Under the pieces are notes generated by a model. That model saw nothing but the letters and a program-made list of their open reading frames with translations. It did no database searches and was not told the origin of the DNA. DNA of 64,000 nucleotides from Bradyrhizobium sp. Ec3.3 (lineage in GTDB: Bacteria > Pseudomonadota > Alphaproteobacteria > Rhizobiales > Xanthobacteraceae): the NCBI RefSeq assembly GCF_000472925.1, contig NZ_AXAS01000006.1, positions 1 through 64,000 on the forward strand, given 5' to 3'. Each line of letters begins with the position of its first letter. Within the stretch, counting starts at the first letter, position 1. This document shows, piece by piece, positions 13,316 to 23,796 of the stretch. A program made the position numbers and the translations under genes.

Positions 13316-14171
13316 ACTCCATCTTCTCGCTGAACGTCGCCCGGAACGGATGCCCCGGATACACGCCGACGATGCGGAATTCGCGCGAGAAGAATTTCAA
13401 CTCCTCGAGCGCGAAGGCAAGGCCCTTGTCGTCGGGATGGCCGTCGACATCGGCGTAGAACTGCGTGGCGAAGAAATTGCCGTCAACCATGTAGCTTTCG
13501 AGCTTGGTCATGTTGACGCCATTGGTGGCAAAGCCGCCGAGCGCCTTGTAGAGCGCCGCCGGCAGGTTGCGCACCCGGAATACAAAAGAGGTGACCAGCG
13601 GGCCCGAACCCTGCTCGGCCCATTTCGCCTCGCGCGCCAGCACGACGAAGCGCGTGGTGTTGTGGGCCTCGTCCTCGATGTCCTCGGCCAGAATGTCGAG
13701 GCCGTAGATCTTTGCGGCAAGCCGCGAGGCGATCGCGGCGACGCTTTTATCCTTGCGCTCGGAAATATCGCGCGCGCTGCCCGCGGTATCGGCCGCCACG
13801 ATCGGCTTGACGCCGAGCTTGCGGATCATGCGGCGGCACTGGCCGAGCGCGTGCACATGGCTCTCGACGCTCTTTATGTCTTCGAGCCTGGTGCCCTTCA
13901 CCGCCATCAATTGATGCTGGATCGGCAGAAACCACTCGCCGATGATGAAGAGGCCGGAGGCCGGCAGCAAATGATGGATGTCGGCGACGCGTCCCGCGAC
14001 CGAGTTCTCGATCGGGATCATGCCGAGATCGGCCTCGCCCGAGGAGATCGCCGACAGCGCATCCTCGAAGGTCGCGCACGGCATCGGCTCGGCGTCGGGA
14101 TAGGCCTCGTCGATGGCGATGTGGGAATTGGCCCCAGGCTCGCCCTGGAATGCGATTTTCATCTTGCTCAT
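13314..14171 (-). CDS. pheA: Prephenate dehydratase
   Basis: 285 residues, a monofunctional enzyme converting prephenate to phenylpyruvate in phenylalanine synthesis. The catalytic TRF motif is at residues 173-175 (NTTRFVVL), and IPIENSVAG near residue 53 is the other hallmark. Residues about 195-270 form an ACT domain with KLESYMV in place of the usual ESRP, the site for phenylalanine feedback. It lies about 21 bases after kdsB on the same strand, and the pair is probably one transcript. Confidence 0.96.
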   Translation of the reverse strand: MSKMKIAFQGEPGANSHIAIDEAYPDAEPMPCATFEDALSAISSGEADLGMIPIENSVAGRVADIHHLLPASGLFIIGEWFLPIQHQLMAVKGTRLEDIKSVESHVHALGQCRRMIRKLGVKPIVAADTAGSARDISERKDKSVAAIASRLAAKIYGLDILAEDIEDEAHNTTRFVVLAREAKWAEQGSGPLVTSFVFRVRNLPAALYKALGGFATNGVNMTKLESYMVDGNFFATQFYADVDGHPDDKGLAFALEELKFFSREFRIVGVYPGHPFRATFSEKME

Positions 14172-14192
14172 GTCGGGCCTTGTAACAGCGGC

Positions 14193-14933
14193 TCAGGATT
14201 TGGAAAGGATGCTGCGGGCGGTCTCTAAGTCCGCCGCAGTGTCGACGCCGCGGGGGACGGTATCGACGATGGTGAAGTCGATGCGCATGCCGGCCTCCAG
14301 CGCCCGAAGCTGCTCCAGCTTCTCCTGCAATTCCAGCGGCGAGGGCGGCAGCGACACGAACCGCTCCAGCGCCGCGCGGCGATAGGCGTAGAGGCCGATA
14401 TGGTGGTAACGCGGTCCCTCTCCGGTAGGGGCGGTCGCGCGGGTAAAATATAGCGCGCGCATGCGCCGCCCGCCGAGCGAGGTTCCCACCGCCTTCACCA
14501 CGCTCGGGGCGAGATCCTCCTCCTCGGTGTGGATCTGCGAGGCCAGCGTCGCGATATCGACGGCGGGGTCAGCCAGTGGAGGCAGCACGTCGCGGATGTT
14601 GGCGGTCGAGATCGTCGGGAAATCGCCCTGGAGATTGACCACGATTTCGGCTTTGCCTTCGGGATCGAGCTTCTGCATGGCCTCGTGGATGCGGTCCGAC
14701 CCCGACGGATGCTCAGGGCGGGTCATTACGGCGACGCCGCCATGCGCGCTGACGACGTCGGCGATCTCCTGGGTGTCGGTTGCGACCGCAACCCGCCCGA
14801 TCGCGGCCTCTTCGGCCCGCCGCAGCACATGCACGATCATCGGCTGTCCGGCGATGTCCTTCAGCGGCTTACCGGGCAGGCGGGTAGCCGCCATGCGGGC
14901 CGGGATCAGCACTAAAATGCGGGGATCGGTCAT
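14193..14933 (-). CDS. kdsB: 3-deoxy-manno-octulosonate cytidylyltransferase
   Basis: 246 residues from the ATG at 14933; the frame is open upstream but the family starts at [14 protein letters not shown]. The nucleotide-binding loop [14 protein letters not shown] and the segments [13 protein letters not shown] and VVNLQGDFP are diagnostic. It makes CMP-Kdo for lipopolysaccharide core synthesis. The start faces the divergent cytochrome gene. Confidence 0.96.
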   Translation of the reverse strand: MTDPRILVLIPARMAATRLPGKPLKDIAGQPMIVHVLRRAEEAAIGRVAVATDTQEIADVVSAHGGVAVMTRPEHPSGSDRIHEAMQKLDPEGKAEIVVNLQGDFPTISTANIRDVLPPLADPAVDIATLASQIHTEEEDLAPSVVKAVGTSLGGRRMRALYFTRATAPTGEGPRYHHIGLYAYRRAALERFVSLPPSPLELQEKLEQLRALEAGMRIDFTIVDTVPRGVDTAADLETARSILSKS

Positions 14934-15154
14934 GGGGTCAAGGGCCTGGAAACGGGGCGTTTTCCGCACCGGGAAATCGGGTGGGGATGGAAGGAAAGCG
15001 GGGCCGTTTATACGGGTTGCCAGACCACGGGCAAACCGATATCTCAATGTCAAAACTCGGGGGAACGATAAGGAACATTTGATTCTCCCGAGGCACGTCC
15101 TGGCGGCCGCTTGGGGCCGCTTTATCCTTCTTGCGGTGTGGGGCCTGGCCGGAA

Positions 15155-15706
15155 ATGGACTCTTTCGAACTCAACAAGATCCTCGGTGCGATCCTCGGCA
15201 CCTGCCTCGTCGTCCTGGTGACGAGCTTCACAGCCCAGGCGCTGTTCGCTGCGAAACCGCCTGAGAAGCCCGGTTTCGAGATCGCCGTGAAGGAAGAGGC
15301 TGGCCATGGCGCTGAGGGCGGCGCTGCCGCGGCGCCGTCCGAGCCAATCGAGAAGCTGCTCCAGACCGCCTCCGTCGAGAAGGGAGCCTCGGCCGCCAAG
15401 AAGTGCGGCGCCTGCCACACCTTCGAGAAGGGCGGCCCGAATCGCGTCGGTCCGAACCTCTTCGGCATCGTCGGCCGCGCCCGTGCGTCCGAGGCCGGCT
15501 TCAACTACTCCGCCGCCATGAAGGCCAAGGGCGGCGAGTGGACCATCGACGATCTCAACAAGTTCATCACCAATCCGAAGGGCTTTATCTCGGGCACCGC
15601 GATGGGCTTCGCCGGCATTCCGAAGGACTCCGAGCGCGCCGACGTCATTGCCTATCTGAACAGCCTGGCCGATAGCCCGCAGCCGCTGCCGACCGCGGCG
15701 AAGTAA
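15155..15706 (+). CDS. cycM: Membrane-anchored cytochrome c (CycM type)
   Basis: 183 residues. Residues about 8-31 are an uncleaved hydrophobic anchor, followed by an Ala/Pro/Glu-rich linker to about residue 65 and a class I cytochrome c domain. Haem attachment is C84-G-A-C87-H88 and the likely axial Met is M150 in SGTAMGF. Bradyrhizobium CycM of this size and layout carries electrons from the bc1 complex to the aa3 oxidase. An in-frame TTG lies at 15131, but the ATG at 15155 fits the family start. A strong terminator follows. Confidence 0.9.
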   Translation: MDSFELNKILGAILGTCLVVLVTSFTAQALFAAKPPEKPGFEIAVKEEAGHGAEGGAAAAPSEPIEKLLQTASVEKGASAAKKCGACHTFEKGGPNRVGPNLFGIVGRARASEAGFNYSAAMKAKGGEWTIDDLNKFITNPKGFISGTAMGFAGIPKDSERADVIAYLNSLADSPQPLPTAAK

Positions 15707-15733
15707 GATCGCCAAAAGAATTATGCCGACCTG

Positions 15734-15758
15734 CGGCCAGGCTCGAAAAGCCTGGCCG
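15734..15758 (+). terminator. Rho-independent terminator after cycM
   Basis: Perfect 10-bp stem CGGCCAGGCT (15734-15743) with a CGAAA loop and AGCCTGGCCG (15749-15758), followed by TTTCCTT. It lies 28 bases after the cycM stop. Confidence 0.8.
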
Positions 15759-15928
15759 TTTCCTTATCTACCGCTAGGCCGCCTCGCAGCGTTGTTATCG
15801 GGGCGTTTCGCCGCAGCGAACCGTCCCCTCGGGCTTCCAAGATGAGGAAAAAGCAACACAATCGGTCGAAACCTTGCCGTATATTGGGGCCTTAAAGGGG
15901 TAACCTCCTTCCAGACAGGGACGTTCAT

Positions 15929-17824
15929 TTGGCCATTACCCGACGCGATCTTCTGCTAGCCGGCGCTGCGACTGCTGCGCTCCCCGTCCTCGGTTCCGCC
16001 GCAGGTGTTCCGATTGTCAGAGCCGCCGAGGCGCAATCGGCCAGTGAGCTCCCCTGGCGCCACGGTCTCTCCCTGTTTGGCGACATCAAATATCCGGCAG
16101 ACTTCAAGCGCTTCGACTACGTCAATCCGGACGCGCCGAAGGGCGGCGTCGCGCGCATGATCTCGATCGGCACCTTCGACAATTTCAACATTGCGGTCGC
16201 CGGCATCAAAGGCGTGATCGCGCCAGCTGCCGGCCTGATCCACGAAACCCTGATGACACGCGCGCAGGACGAGGTGGCGACCCAGTACGGTGAGCTTGCC
16301 GAAACTGCCCAGCATCCGGACGATTTTTCCTGGGTGATCTATCGCCTGCGCAAGGAAGCCCGCTGGCACGACGGCAAGCCGGTGACGCCTGAGGATGTCA
16401 TCTTCTCGCTGGAGACTTTGAAGAAGCAGAGCCCGATGTACGGGTCTTACTACCGGCACGTGGTGAAGGCCGAGAAGGTCGGCGAGCGCGACGTGAAGTT
16501 CACCTTTGACGGTCCCGGCAACAGGGAACTGCCCACCATCGTCGGCGAGCTTACGGTGCTGCCGAAGCATTGGTGGGAAGGTACCGACGCGCAGGGACGG
16601 AAGCGAGACGTCGGCGCGACGACGCTCGAGATTCCGCTCGGCTCAGGTCCATACCGGATCAAGGAATTCGTGGCGGGACGCTCGATCAAGCTCGAACGGG
16701 TCAAGGACCATTGGGGCGCGAACTTGCCGAGCCAGATCGGGCAGAACAATTTCGACGAGCTGCGCTTCGAGTTCTTCCGCGACAACATCGTCGCGCTGGA
16801 AGCCTTCAAGGCCGATCAGGCCGACTGGATCGCGGAGAATTCCGCCAAGCAATGGGCGACCGCCTACGATTTTCCGGCGGTCACCGAGAAGCGGGTGGTC
16901 AAGGAAGAATTTCCGATCAACGACTCCGGCCGCATGCAGGCCTTCGTGGTCAACAGCAGGCGCGACCAGTTCAAAGACGCGCGGGTGCGGCGGGCCTTCA
17001 ACTATGCTTTCGACTTCGAGGAGATGAACAAGCAGCTCTTCTTCGGTCAGTACAAGCGCATCAACAGCTACTTCGAAGGCACCGAGCTCGCCGCGACGGG
17101 CCTGCCTCAGGGTGAGGAATTGCAGATCCTCGAGACCGTGAAGGACAAGGTGCCGCCGGAAGTCTTCACCACGCCTTACCAGAATCCGGTCGGCGGCAAT
17201 CCGGAAGCGGTGCGCGCCAATTTACGCGAAGCGGCAAAGCTGCTGAAAGAGGCGGGCTTCGAGGTACGCGACCACAAGCTGGTCGACGCCTCGGGCAAGG
17301 TTCTGACGGTCGAGATCCTGGTACAGGATCCCTCGTCCGAGCGTATCGCGCTGTTCTACAAGCCGTCGCTGGAGCGGATCGGCGTCAATACGTCGGTTCG
17401 CACGGTCGACGACGCGCAGTATCAGAACCGGCTGCGCAGCTTCGATTTCGACATGATCATCGATCAGTGGGGCGAGTCGCTCTCGCCGGGCAACGAGCAG
17501 CGCGAGTTCTGGGGATCGCAGACGGCCGACGTGCCCGGTGCGCGCAACACCATCGGCATCAAGAACCCGGCCGTGGATGCATTGATCGAGAAAGTGATCT
17601 TCGCCAAGGACCGCGCCGGTCTCGTCGCGGCGACGCGCGCGCTCGATCGCGTGCTGCTGTGGAATTTCTACGTCGTGCCCCAGTTTACCTATCCATTCTC
17701 GCGCTACGCTCGATGGGACCGCTTCAGCCATGCCGAGCCGCTGCCGAAATATGGCAGGTCAGGCCTGCCGACGCTATGGTGGTACGACGCCGAGAAGGCC
17801 GCCCGAATCGGAAAACGCTCTTGA
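15929..17824 (+). CDS. YejA-like extracellular solute-binding protein (first copy)
   Basis: 631 residues starting with TTG at 15929; an AGGGAC ribosome site lies about 8 bases upstream and a twin-arginine-like signal (TRRDLLLAGAATAALP) follows directly, which supports this start. Mature protein belongs to the SBP family 5 (peptide/opine type): PDAPKGG, WHDGKPVTPEDV and PLGSGPYRIKEF are seen. It captures a peptide-like ligand in the periplasm for the YejB/E/F transporter encoded downstream. Shares the family layout with the next gene, suggesting an old tandem duplication. Confidence 0.92.
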   Translation: MAITRRDLLLAGAATAALPVLGSAAGVPIVRAAEAQSASELPWRHGLSLFGDIKYPADFKRFDYVNPDAPKGGVARMISIGTFDNFNIAVAGIKGVIAPAAGLIHETLMTRAQDEVATQYGELAETAQHPDDFSWVIYRLRKEARWHDGKPVTPEDVIFSLETLKKQSPMYGSYYRHVVKAEKVGERDVKFTFDGPGNRELPTIVGELTVLPKHWWEGTDAQGRKRDVGATTLEIPLGSGPYRIKEFVAGRSIKLERVKDHWGANLPSQIGQNNFDELRFEFFRDNIVALEAFKADQADWIAENSAKQWATAYDFPAVTEKRVVKEEFPINDSGRMQAFVVNSRRDQFKDARVRRAFNYAFDFEEMNKQLFFGQYKRINSYFEGTELAATGLPQGEELQILETVKDKVPPEVFTTPYQNPVGGNPEAVRANLREAAKLLKEAGFEVRDHKLVDASGKVLTVEILVQDPSSERIALFYKPSLERIGVNTSVRTVDDAQYQNRLRSFDFDMIIDQWGESLSPGNEQREFWGSQTADVPGARNTIGIKNPAVDALIEKVIFAKDRAGLVAATRALDRVLLWNFYVVPQFTYPFSRYARWDRFSHAEPLPKYGRSGLPTLWWYDAEKAARIGKRS

Positions 17825-17838
17825 GGAAGCTTTCGCGC

Positions 17839-19749
17839 ATGGCGCAGCTTTCACGCCGGCATGTGCTGGCCTTCGGCGCTGGCGGTGCCTTAAGTGCGTC
17901 GCTGAGCCCGTCCTGGCTGCGCCGCGCGCAGGCATCCGAGGAGCCGGCCGAAATTCCGGCCGAGATGCACGGCATCTCGGCGTTCGGCGATCTCAAATAT
18001 GCTGCCGACTTCCACCATTTCGACTACGTCAATGTCGATGCGCCGAAGGGCGGCACGCTCTCGCTCATCCCGGCTGTGCGCGCCTACAACCAATCCTTTT
18101 TCACGTTCTCTTCGCTCAACGCCTTCATCCTCAAGGGCGAGGGCGCACAGGGCATGGATCTGACCTTCGTCTCGTTGATGGCGCATGCCGGCGACGAGCC
18201 CGATGCGATGTACGGCTATGCCGCCAAATCGGTGCAGATCTCCCCAGACAAGCTCGCCTACCGCTTCACGATTCGGCCCGAGGCGCGGTTTCACGACGGC
18301 TCGAAGTTGACCGCGCATGATGTCGCTTTCTCCATCAATACGCTGAAGGAGAAGGGCCATCCGTTGGTCCAGTTGCAGATGCGCGACGTCAAGGGCGCCG
18401 GGGCGCTCGATGACGCCACCGTGGTGGTGAATTTCGCCGAGAAGCGCGCGCGCGACGTGCCGCTCTATGCGGCTGGCTTGCCGATCTTCTCGAAGGCCTA
18501 TTACGCGACGAGGCCGTTCGAGGAATCGACGACGGATGTCCCGCTGGGGTCGGGCCCGTACAAGGTCGGGAAGTTCGAAATCAATCGCTACATCGAGTTC
18601 GAGCGGGTGAAGGACTGGTGGGCTGCCGTCCTGCCGGTTTGTCGCGGCAGCAACAATTTCGACGTGATCCGGTACGAGTACTACCGCGATCGCGACGTCG
18701 CGTTCGAGGGCTTTACCGGCAAGAATTACCTCTATCGCGAGGAATTCACCTCACGCATCTGGGCGACGCGCTACGATTTTCCGGCCATCAAGGACGGCCG
18801 CGTCAAGCGCGAACAGGTGCCGGACCGAACGCCTTCGGGCGGCCAGGGCTGGTTCATCAACACCCGCCGCGACAAGTTCAAGGATGTGAAAGTCCGCGAT
18901 GCCATGAATTGCGCGTTTGACTTCGAGTGGACCAACAAGACCATCATGTACGGCGCCTATGCGCGCACAATCTCGCCGTTCCAGAACTCCGATCTCGTTG
19001 CCCAGGGCGTGCCCTCGCCAGAGGAGTTGAAGCTGCTCGAGCCGTTCCGCGGCCAGGTCCCCGACGAAGTGTTCGGCGAGCCCTTCGTTCCGCCGGTGAC
19101 GGACGGTTCAGGACAGGACCGCGCGCTGCTGCGCAAGGCGCAGCAGTTGCTGCAGGAGGCAAAGGTGCCGATCAAGGATGGCAAGCGTCTGCTGCCGAAT
19201 GGCGACGTCTTCACAGTCGAATTCCTGATCGACGAGCCGTCGTTCCAGCCGCATCACGCGTCCTTCATCAAAAACCTGAACACGCTCGGGATCGAAGCCA
19301 GTCTGCGCGTCGTCGATGCCGTCCAGCATCGCGCGCGAGTCGAAGCGTTCGATTTTGACGTCGCGATCGAGCGCATCAGCATGACGCCGACCCCCGGTGA
19401 CAGCCTGCGGACCTATTTCACTTCGCAGGGCGCCGCCACGAAGGGTTCCCATAATCTGGCCGGCGTCGCCAATCCTGCGATCGACGCGCTGGTGGAGAAA
19501 GCGATGGCGGCCAATACGCGCGATGAGCTGACGGTCGCCTGCCGCGCTATCGACCGCGTGTTCCGCGCCGGGCGCTACTGGGTGCCGCAATGGAACAACA
19601 CCAGCCATCGGCTGGCCTATTGGGACATGTTCGATCACCCGAAGGAGTTGCCGCGCTACCAGTTGAGCGACTATTCCAGCGACGTCGGCGAACGGACCCT
19701 GTGGTGGTTCGACGCCGCCAAGGCCGCCAAGCTCGATCAGGCGAAGTAG
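17839..19749 (+). CDS. YejA-like extracellular solute-binding protein (second copy)
   Basis: 636 residues from the ATG at 17839, 14 bases after the first copy, with GAGGAAGC as ribosome site. An in-frame TTG at 17821 is possible. A twin-arginine-like signal (LSRRHVLAFGAGGALS) precedes the mature domain, which repeats the family marks FDYVNVDAPKGGTL, FHDGSKLTAHDV and PLGSGPYKVGKF. The two binding proteins are clearly diverged rather than recent copies, so they may serve different ligands for one permease. Confidence 0.92.
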   Translation: MAQLSRRHVLAFGAGGALSASLSPSWLRRAQASEEPAEIPAEMHGISAFGDLKYAADFHHFDYVNVDAPKGGTLSLIPAVRAYNQSFFTFSSLNAFILKGEGAQGMDLTFVSLMAHAGDEPDAMYGYAAKSVQISPDKLAYRFTIRPEARFHDGSKLTAHDVAFSINTLKEKGHPLVQLQMRDVKGAGALDDATVVVNFAEKRARDVPLYAAGLPIFSKAYYATRPFEESTTDVPLGSGPYKVGKFEINRYIEFERVKDWWAAVLPVCRGSNNFDVIRYEYYRDRDVAFEGFTGKNYLYREEFTSRIWATRYDFPAIKDGRVKREQVPDRTPSGGQGWFINTRRDKFKDVKVRDAMNCAFDFEWTNKTIMYGAYARTISPFQNSDLVAQGVPSPEELKLLEPFRGQVPDEVFGEPFVPPVTDGSGQDRALLRKAQQLLQEAKVPIKDGKRLLPNGDVFTVEFLIDEPSFQPHHASFIKNLNTLGIEASLRVVDAVQHRARVEAFDFDVAIERISMTPTPGDSLRTYFTSQGAATKGSHNLAGVANPAIDALVEKAMAANTRDELTVACRAIDRVFRAGRYWVPQWNNTSHRLAYWDMFDHPKELPRYQLSDYSSDVGERTLWWFDAAKAAKLDQAK

Positions 19750-19752
19750 CTC

Positions 19753-20862
19753 ATGAGCGCCTATATCGCCCGCCGCATTCTCCTGATGATCCCGACGCTG
19801 CTCGGGATCCTCTTCATTTCCTTCGTCGTCGTGCAATTCGCGCCGGGCGGTCCGGTCGAGCGCGTGATCGCGCAGCTCTCCGGCGCCGACACCGGCGGCA
19901 CCTCGCGCATCTCGGGCGGCGGCGACTTCGCCCAGCGTGCGCCGGGACAGGTTGGCGCCGGTGCCGACGCCGTCAACTCGAAATACCGCGGCGCGCAGGG
20001 GCTCGATCCCGAGTTCATCAAAAAGCTGGAGCAGCAGTTCGGCTTCGACAAGCCGGCGCCCGAGCGCTTCCTGATGATGGTCTGGAATTTCGCGCGGTTC
20101 GATTTCGGTACCAGCTATTTCCGCACCGTCAGCGTCATTCAGCTCATCAGGGAGAAGCTGCCGGTCTCGATTTCGCTCGGCATCTGGCTGACGCTGATAA
20201 CGTATCTTATCTCGATCCCGCTCGGCATTCGCAAGGCGGTCAAGGACGGTGCGCGGTTCGACACCTGGACCTCGGCCGTGATCGTGCTCGGCTATGCGAT
20301 TCCCGGCTTCCTGTTCGCGATCCTCCTGATCATCCTGTTTGCCGGCGGCTCGTTCTTCAATTGGTTCCCGCTGCGCGGGCTGACATCGGACGGTTGGTCG
20401 CAATTCCCCTGGTACTGGAAGATCCTCGATTATTTCTGGCACCTGACCTTGCCGCTGATCTCGATGGCACTCGGTGCGTTTGCGACCATGACGTTTCTCA
20501 CCAAGAACTCGTTCCTGGACGAGATCCGAAAGCAATACGTCATGACCGCGCGGGCCAAGGGCTGTAGCGAGCGCCAGGTGCTCTACGGCCACATCTTCCG
20601 CAACGCAATGCTGATCGTGATTGCGGGCTTCCCCGGCGCCTTCATCAGCGCCTTCTTCTCCGGCTCGCTCCTGATCGAGACCATCTTCTCGCTGGACGGG
20701 CTTGGGCTGCTCGGTTTCGAGAGCGTTCTCAACCGTGATTATCCCGTCGTGTTCGGCACCCTCTACATCTTTTCGCTGATGGGACTCGTGGTCAATCTGA
20801 TCTCCGATCTCACCTATATGTGGATCGATCCCCGGATCGATTTCGAAGCGCGGGAGGTCTGA
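19753..20862 (+). CDS. yejB: ABC transporter permease, YejB type
   Basis: 369 residues, starting 3 bases after the second binding protein. Six predicted membrane segments with the permease signature [20 protein letters not shown] (the EAA loop that contacts the ATPase). Between the first and second segments there is an extended periplasmic loop of about 100 residues. Dipeptide/YejB family; pairs with YejE. The stop overlaps the next start by one base. Confidence 0.94.
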   Translation: MSAYIARRILLMIPTLLGILFISFVVVQFAPGGPVERVIAQLSGADTGGTSRISGGGDFAQRAPGQVGAGADAVNSKYRGAQGLDPEFIKKLEQQFGFDKPAPERFLMMVWNFARFDFGTSYFRTVSVIQLIREKLPVSISLGIWLTLITYLISIPLGIRKAVKDGARFDTWTSAVIVLGYAIPGFLFAILLIILFAGGSFFNWFPLRGLTSDGWSQFPWYWKILDYFWHLTLPLISMALGAFATMTFLTKNSFLDEIRKQYVMTARAKGCSERQVLYGHIFRNAMLIVIAGFPGAFISAFFSGSLLIETIFSLDGLGLLGFESVLNRDYPVVFGTLYIFSLMGLVVNLISDLTYMWIDPRIDFEAREV

Positions 20863-22040
20863 TGTCGGTCATCGCGCCCACACCGATCGAGACCAAGACC
20901 AAATCGCCGGCTGGCGAGGTGGCGCCGGCGCCGCGCAAGGCCTTCGAGCCTTCGCCGCTCAACCGGCGGCGCTGGCAGAACTTCAAGGCGAACAGGCGCG
21001 GCTACTGGTCGTTCTGGATCTTCATGGTCCTGTTCGTGGTCTCGCTGTTCGCCGAACTGATCGCCAACGACCGTCCCTTCATGATCAAGTTCGACGGTCG
21101 TCTCTACTGGCCGGCCTTCGTCACCTATTCGGAGACCACCTTCGGCGGCGATTTCGAGACCGCGGCCGACTATCGCGATCCCTACTTGCAGAAGCTGATC
21201 AAGGACAAGGGAGGCGTGATCGTCTGGCCGCTGATCCGCTATTCCTACGACACCCACAATCTCGACCTGCCGACGCCCGCGCCTTCGCCGCCGACCTGGA
21301 TGCTGACGGAGGCGCAATGCAAGCCGGTGGTGGAGAAGAAGGGCCTGAAAAGCTGTCGTGATCTCGAATACAACTGGCTTGGCACCGACGACCAGGGCCG
21401 CGACGTGGTCGCGCGGCTGATCTACGGCTTCCGCATCTCCGTCCTGTTCGGCCTGACGCTGACCATCGTTTCGTCCGTCATCGGGATCATCGCCGGCGGT
21501 GTTCAGGGCTATTTCGGCGGCTGGATCGATCTGTTGTTCCAGCGCTTCATCGAGATATGGAACGCCATCCCCTATCTCTATCTGCTGCTCATCATATCGG
21601 CGGTGCTCCCGCCGGGCTTCTTCATCCTGCTCGGCATCATGGTGCTGTTTCACTGGGTGGCGCTGGTCGGCCTCGTGCGCGCGGAGTTCCTGCGCGGGCG
21701 CAATTTCGAATACATCCAGGCTGCGCGGGCGCTCGGGGTCTCCAACGCCGTGATCATGTTCCGCCACCTGTTACCGAACGCCATGGTCGCGACGATGACG
21801 TTCCTGCCGTTCATCGTCTCCTCGTCGGTGATGACGCTGACGGCCCTCGACTTCCTTGGCTTCGGCCTGCCGCCCGGCTCGCCGTCGCTCGGCGAGATGC
21901 TCGCGCAGGCCAAGGCCAACGTGCAGGCGCCGTGGCTCGGCTTCTCCGGCTTCTTTGCCGTTGCGATCATGCTGTCGCTCCTGATCTTCACCGGCGAAGC
22001 GGTGCGCGACGCCTTCGATCCGCGCAAGACGTTCAGGTGA
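20862..22040 (+). CDS. yejE: ABC transporter permease, YejE type
   Basis: 392 residues; the TGATG overlap with yejB fixes the start. The N-terminal cytoplasmic region of about 45 residues precedes the first membrane segment. A long periplasmic loop holds NWLGTDDQGRDVVARLIYG, the standard mark of DppC-type permeases, and the EAA loop is EYIQAARALGVSNAV. Second half of the transmembrane channel for the Yej-type importer. Confidence 0.94.
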   Translation: MSVIAPTPIETKTKSPAGEVAPAPRKAFEPSPLNRRRWQNFKANRRGYWSFWIFMVLFVVSLFAELIANDRPFMIKFDGRLYWPAFVTYSETTFGGDFETAADYRDPYLQKLIKDKGGVIVWPLIRYSYDTHNLDLPTPAPSPPTWMLTEAQCKPVVEKKGLKSCRDLEYNWLGTDDQGRDVVARLIYGFRISVLFGLTLTIVSSVIGIIAGGVQGYFGGWIDLLFQRFIEIWNAIPYLYLLLIISAVLPPGFFILLGIMVLFHWVALVGLVRAEFLRGRNFEYIQAARALGVSNAVIMFRHLLPNAMVATMTFLPFIVSSSVMTLTALDFLGFGLPPGSPSLGEMLAQAKANVQAPWLGFSGFFAVAIMLSLLIFTGEAVRDAFDPRKTFR

Positions 22041-22045
22041 GGGCG

Positions 22046-23683
22046 ATGGACGCGATCAACCAGCCCCTGCTCAGCGTGCGCGACCTCTCGGTGGCCTTCC
22101 ACCAGGGCGCAGGCACGACGCTCGCCGTCGACAAGGTGTCGTTCCAGATCAAGCGCGGCGAATGCGTGGCGCTGGTCGGCGAATCCGGCTCCGGCAAGTC
22201 GGTCAGCGCGCTCTCGGTCATGAAGCTCCTGCCTTACCCGAACGCCTCGCATCCCTCGGGAAGCATCCGCTTCAAGGGGCGTGAGATCCTGAACCTTTCG
22301 GAGCGGGAGATGCGCGCCGTCCGCGGCAGCGATATCTCCATCATCTTCCAGGAGCCGATGACCTCGCTCAATCCGCTGCACACGATCGAGGCGCAGATCG
22401 GCGAGATCATTCAGCTCCACAATCCGACCAGCAATGCGCTGGCGCGCAAGCGGACGCTGGAGCTGCTCACCCAGGTCGGTATCCCCGAGCCCGAGACGCG
22501 GCTCGCGAGCTATCCGCACCAGCTCTCCGGCGGTCAGCGCCAGCGCGTGATGATCGCGATGGCGCTCGCCAACGAGCCCGATCTGTTGATTGCGGACGAG
22601 CCGACCACGGCGCTCGACGTCACCGTGCAGGCGCAGATCCTGGCGCTGCTTGCCGAGATACGCTCGCGTCTCGGCATGAGCCTGCTGTTCATCACCCACG
22701 ATCTCGGCATCGTGCGCCGTATCGCCGACACTGTCTGCGTCATGAAGAGCGGCAAGATCGTCGAGCAGGGGCCGGTTGAGCAGGTCTTCAAGGCGCCGAA
22801 ACATCCCTATACGCGTGACCTGCTCGCGGCTGAGCCGAAGCCGGACCCCGCGCCGCCCCAGCCGAACGCGCCCATCGTGATGTCGGCGGACGCGCTGAAG
22901 GTCTGGTTCCCGATCAAGCGCGGTTTGCTGCGCAAGACGGTCGGTCACATCAAGGCGGTCGACGGCGTCAATGTCGCGGTGCGCAAGGGCGAGACGCTCG
23001 GCGTTGTCGGCGAGTCCGGCTCCGGCAAGACCACGCTCGGGCTGGCGTTGTTGCGGCTGATCTCGTCGAACGGCCGCATCGTCTTCCTGGGGAAAGACAT
23101 CCAGGGCCTGCGCTTCAAGGAGATGCGCCCGTTCCGGCGCGACATGCAGATCGTATTCCAGGATCCGTTCGGCTCGCTCAGTCCACGCATGTCGGTCGCC
23201 GATATCGTCGGCGAGGGCCTCTCGGTGCATCAGCCAAACCTGTCGCGCGAGGACCGTGAGGCGCGCGTCGTCAAGGCGCTGGAGGATGTCGGCCTCAATC
23301 CGGAGACGCGCTTCCGCTATCCGCACGAATTCTCCGGCGGCCAGCGCCAGCGCATCAGCATTGCGCGCGCGATCGTGCTCGAGCCCGATTTCGTCGTGCT
23401 GGACGAGCCGACCAGCGCGCTCGACATGCTGTTCCAGGCGCAGATGGTCGATCTCCTGCGCGAGTTGCAGCGCAAGCGCGATCTCACCTACATGTTCATC
23501 TCGCACGACCTGCGCGTCGTGGCCTCGCTCGCCAGCCATTTGATCGTGATGCGCGGCGGCAAGGTGGTCGAGGAAGGGCAGGCGGCGGAGCTCTTCAAGA
23601 GTCCGAAGACCGACTACACGCGCGCGCTGTTCGCGGCCGCGTTCCGGCTGGAGACGGCGGGGAATGGATCGGTGGCGACGTAG
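22046..23683 (+). CDS. yejF: ABC transporter ATP-binding protein with two nucleotide domains, YejF type
   Basis: 545 residues from the ATG at 22046, 5 bases after yejE. Two full ATPase modules: Walker A GESGSGKS at residues 45-52 and again GESGSGKT in the second half; signatures [12 protein letters not shown] and [12 protein letters not shown]; Walker B LLIADEP and FVVLDEP. This fused double ATPase is typical of YejF. Downstream is a repeat region and a convergent gene, so the operon ends here. Confidence 0.96.
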   Translation: MDAINQPLLSVRDLSVAFHQGAGTTLAVDKVSFQIKRGECVALVGESGSGKSVSALSVMKLLPYPNASHPSGSIRFKGREILNLSEREMRAVRGSDISIIFQEPMTSLNPLHTIEAQIGEIIQLHNPTSNALARKRTLELLTQVGIPEPETRLASYPHQLSGGQRQRVMIAMALANEPDLLIADEPTTALDVTVQAQILALLAEIRSRLGMSLLFITHDLGIVRRIADTVCVMKSGKIVEQGPVEQVFKAPKHPYTRDLLAAEPKPDPAPPQPNAPIVMSADALKVWFPIKRGLLRKTVGHIKAVDGVNVAVRKGETLGVVGESGSGKTTLGLALLRLISSNGRIVFLGKDIQGLRFKEMRPFRRDMQIVFQDPFGSLSPRMSVADIVGEGLSVHQPNLSREDREARVVKALEDVGLNPETRFRYPHEFSGGQRQRISIARAIVLEPDFVVLDEPTSALDMLFQAQMVDLLRELQRKRDLTYMFISHDLRVVASLASHLIVMRGGKVVEEGQAAELFKSPKTDYTRALFAAAFRLETAGNGSVAT

Positions 23684-23687
23684 TTGC

Positions 23688-23788
23688 CGTCATTCCGAGG
23701 CGATGCGAAGCATCGAACCTGGAATCTCGAGATTCCCCAATGCGCAATTGCGCATTGGGGTTGACGCTTCGTGTGCCCCGGAATGACG
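23688..23788. repeat. Palindromic intergenic repeat
   Basis: The outer arms CGTCATTCCG (23688-23697) and CGGAATGACG (23779-23788) enclose a perfect 26-bp palindrome at 23735-23760 with the core GCGCAATTGCGC, the same core as the palindrome at 6862-6877. Located between convergent genes; probably a dispersed repeat that can form a strong hairpin. Confidence 0.7.
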
Positions 23789-23796
23789 ATCAGGGG

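Noticed and set aside
21650..23539. 629-residue minus-strand open frame across yejF
   Set aside because: Complementary to clear ABC ATPase motifs; composition is that of a shadow frame.
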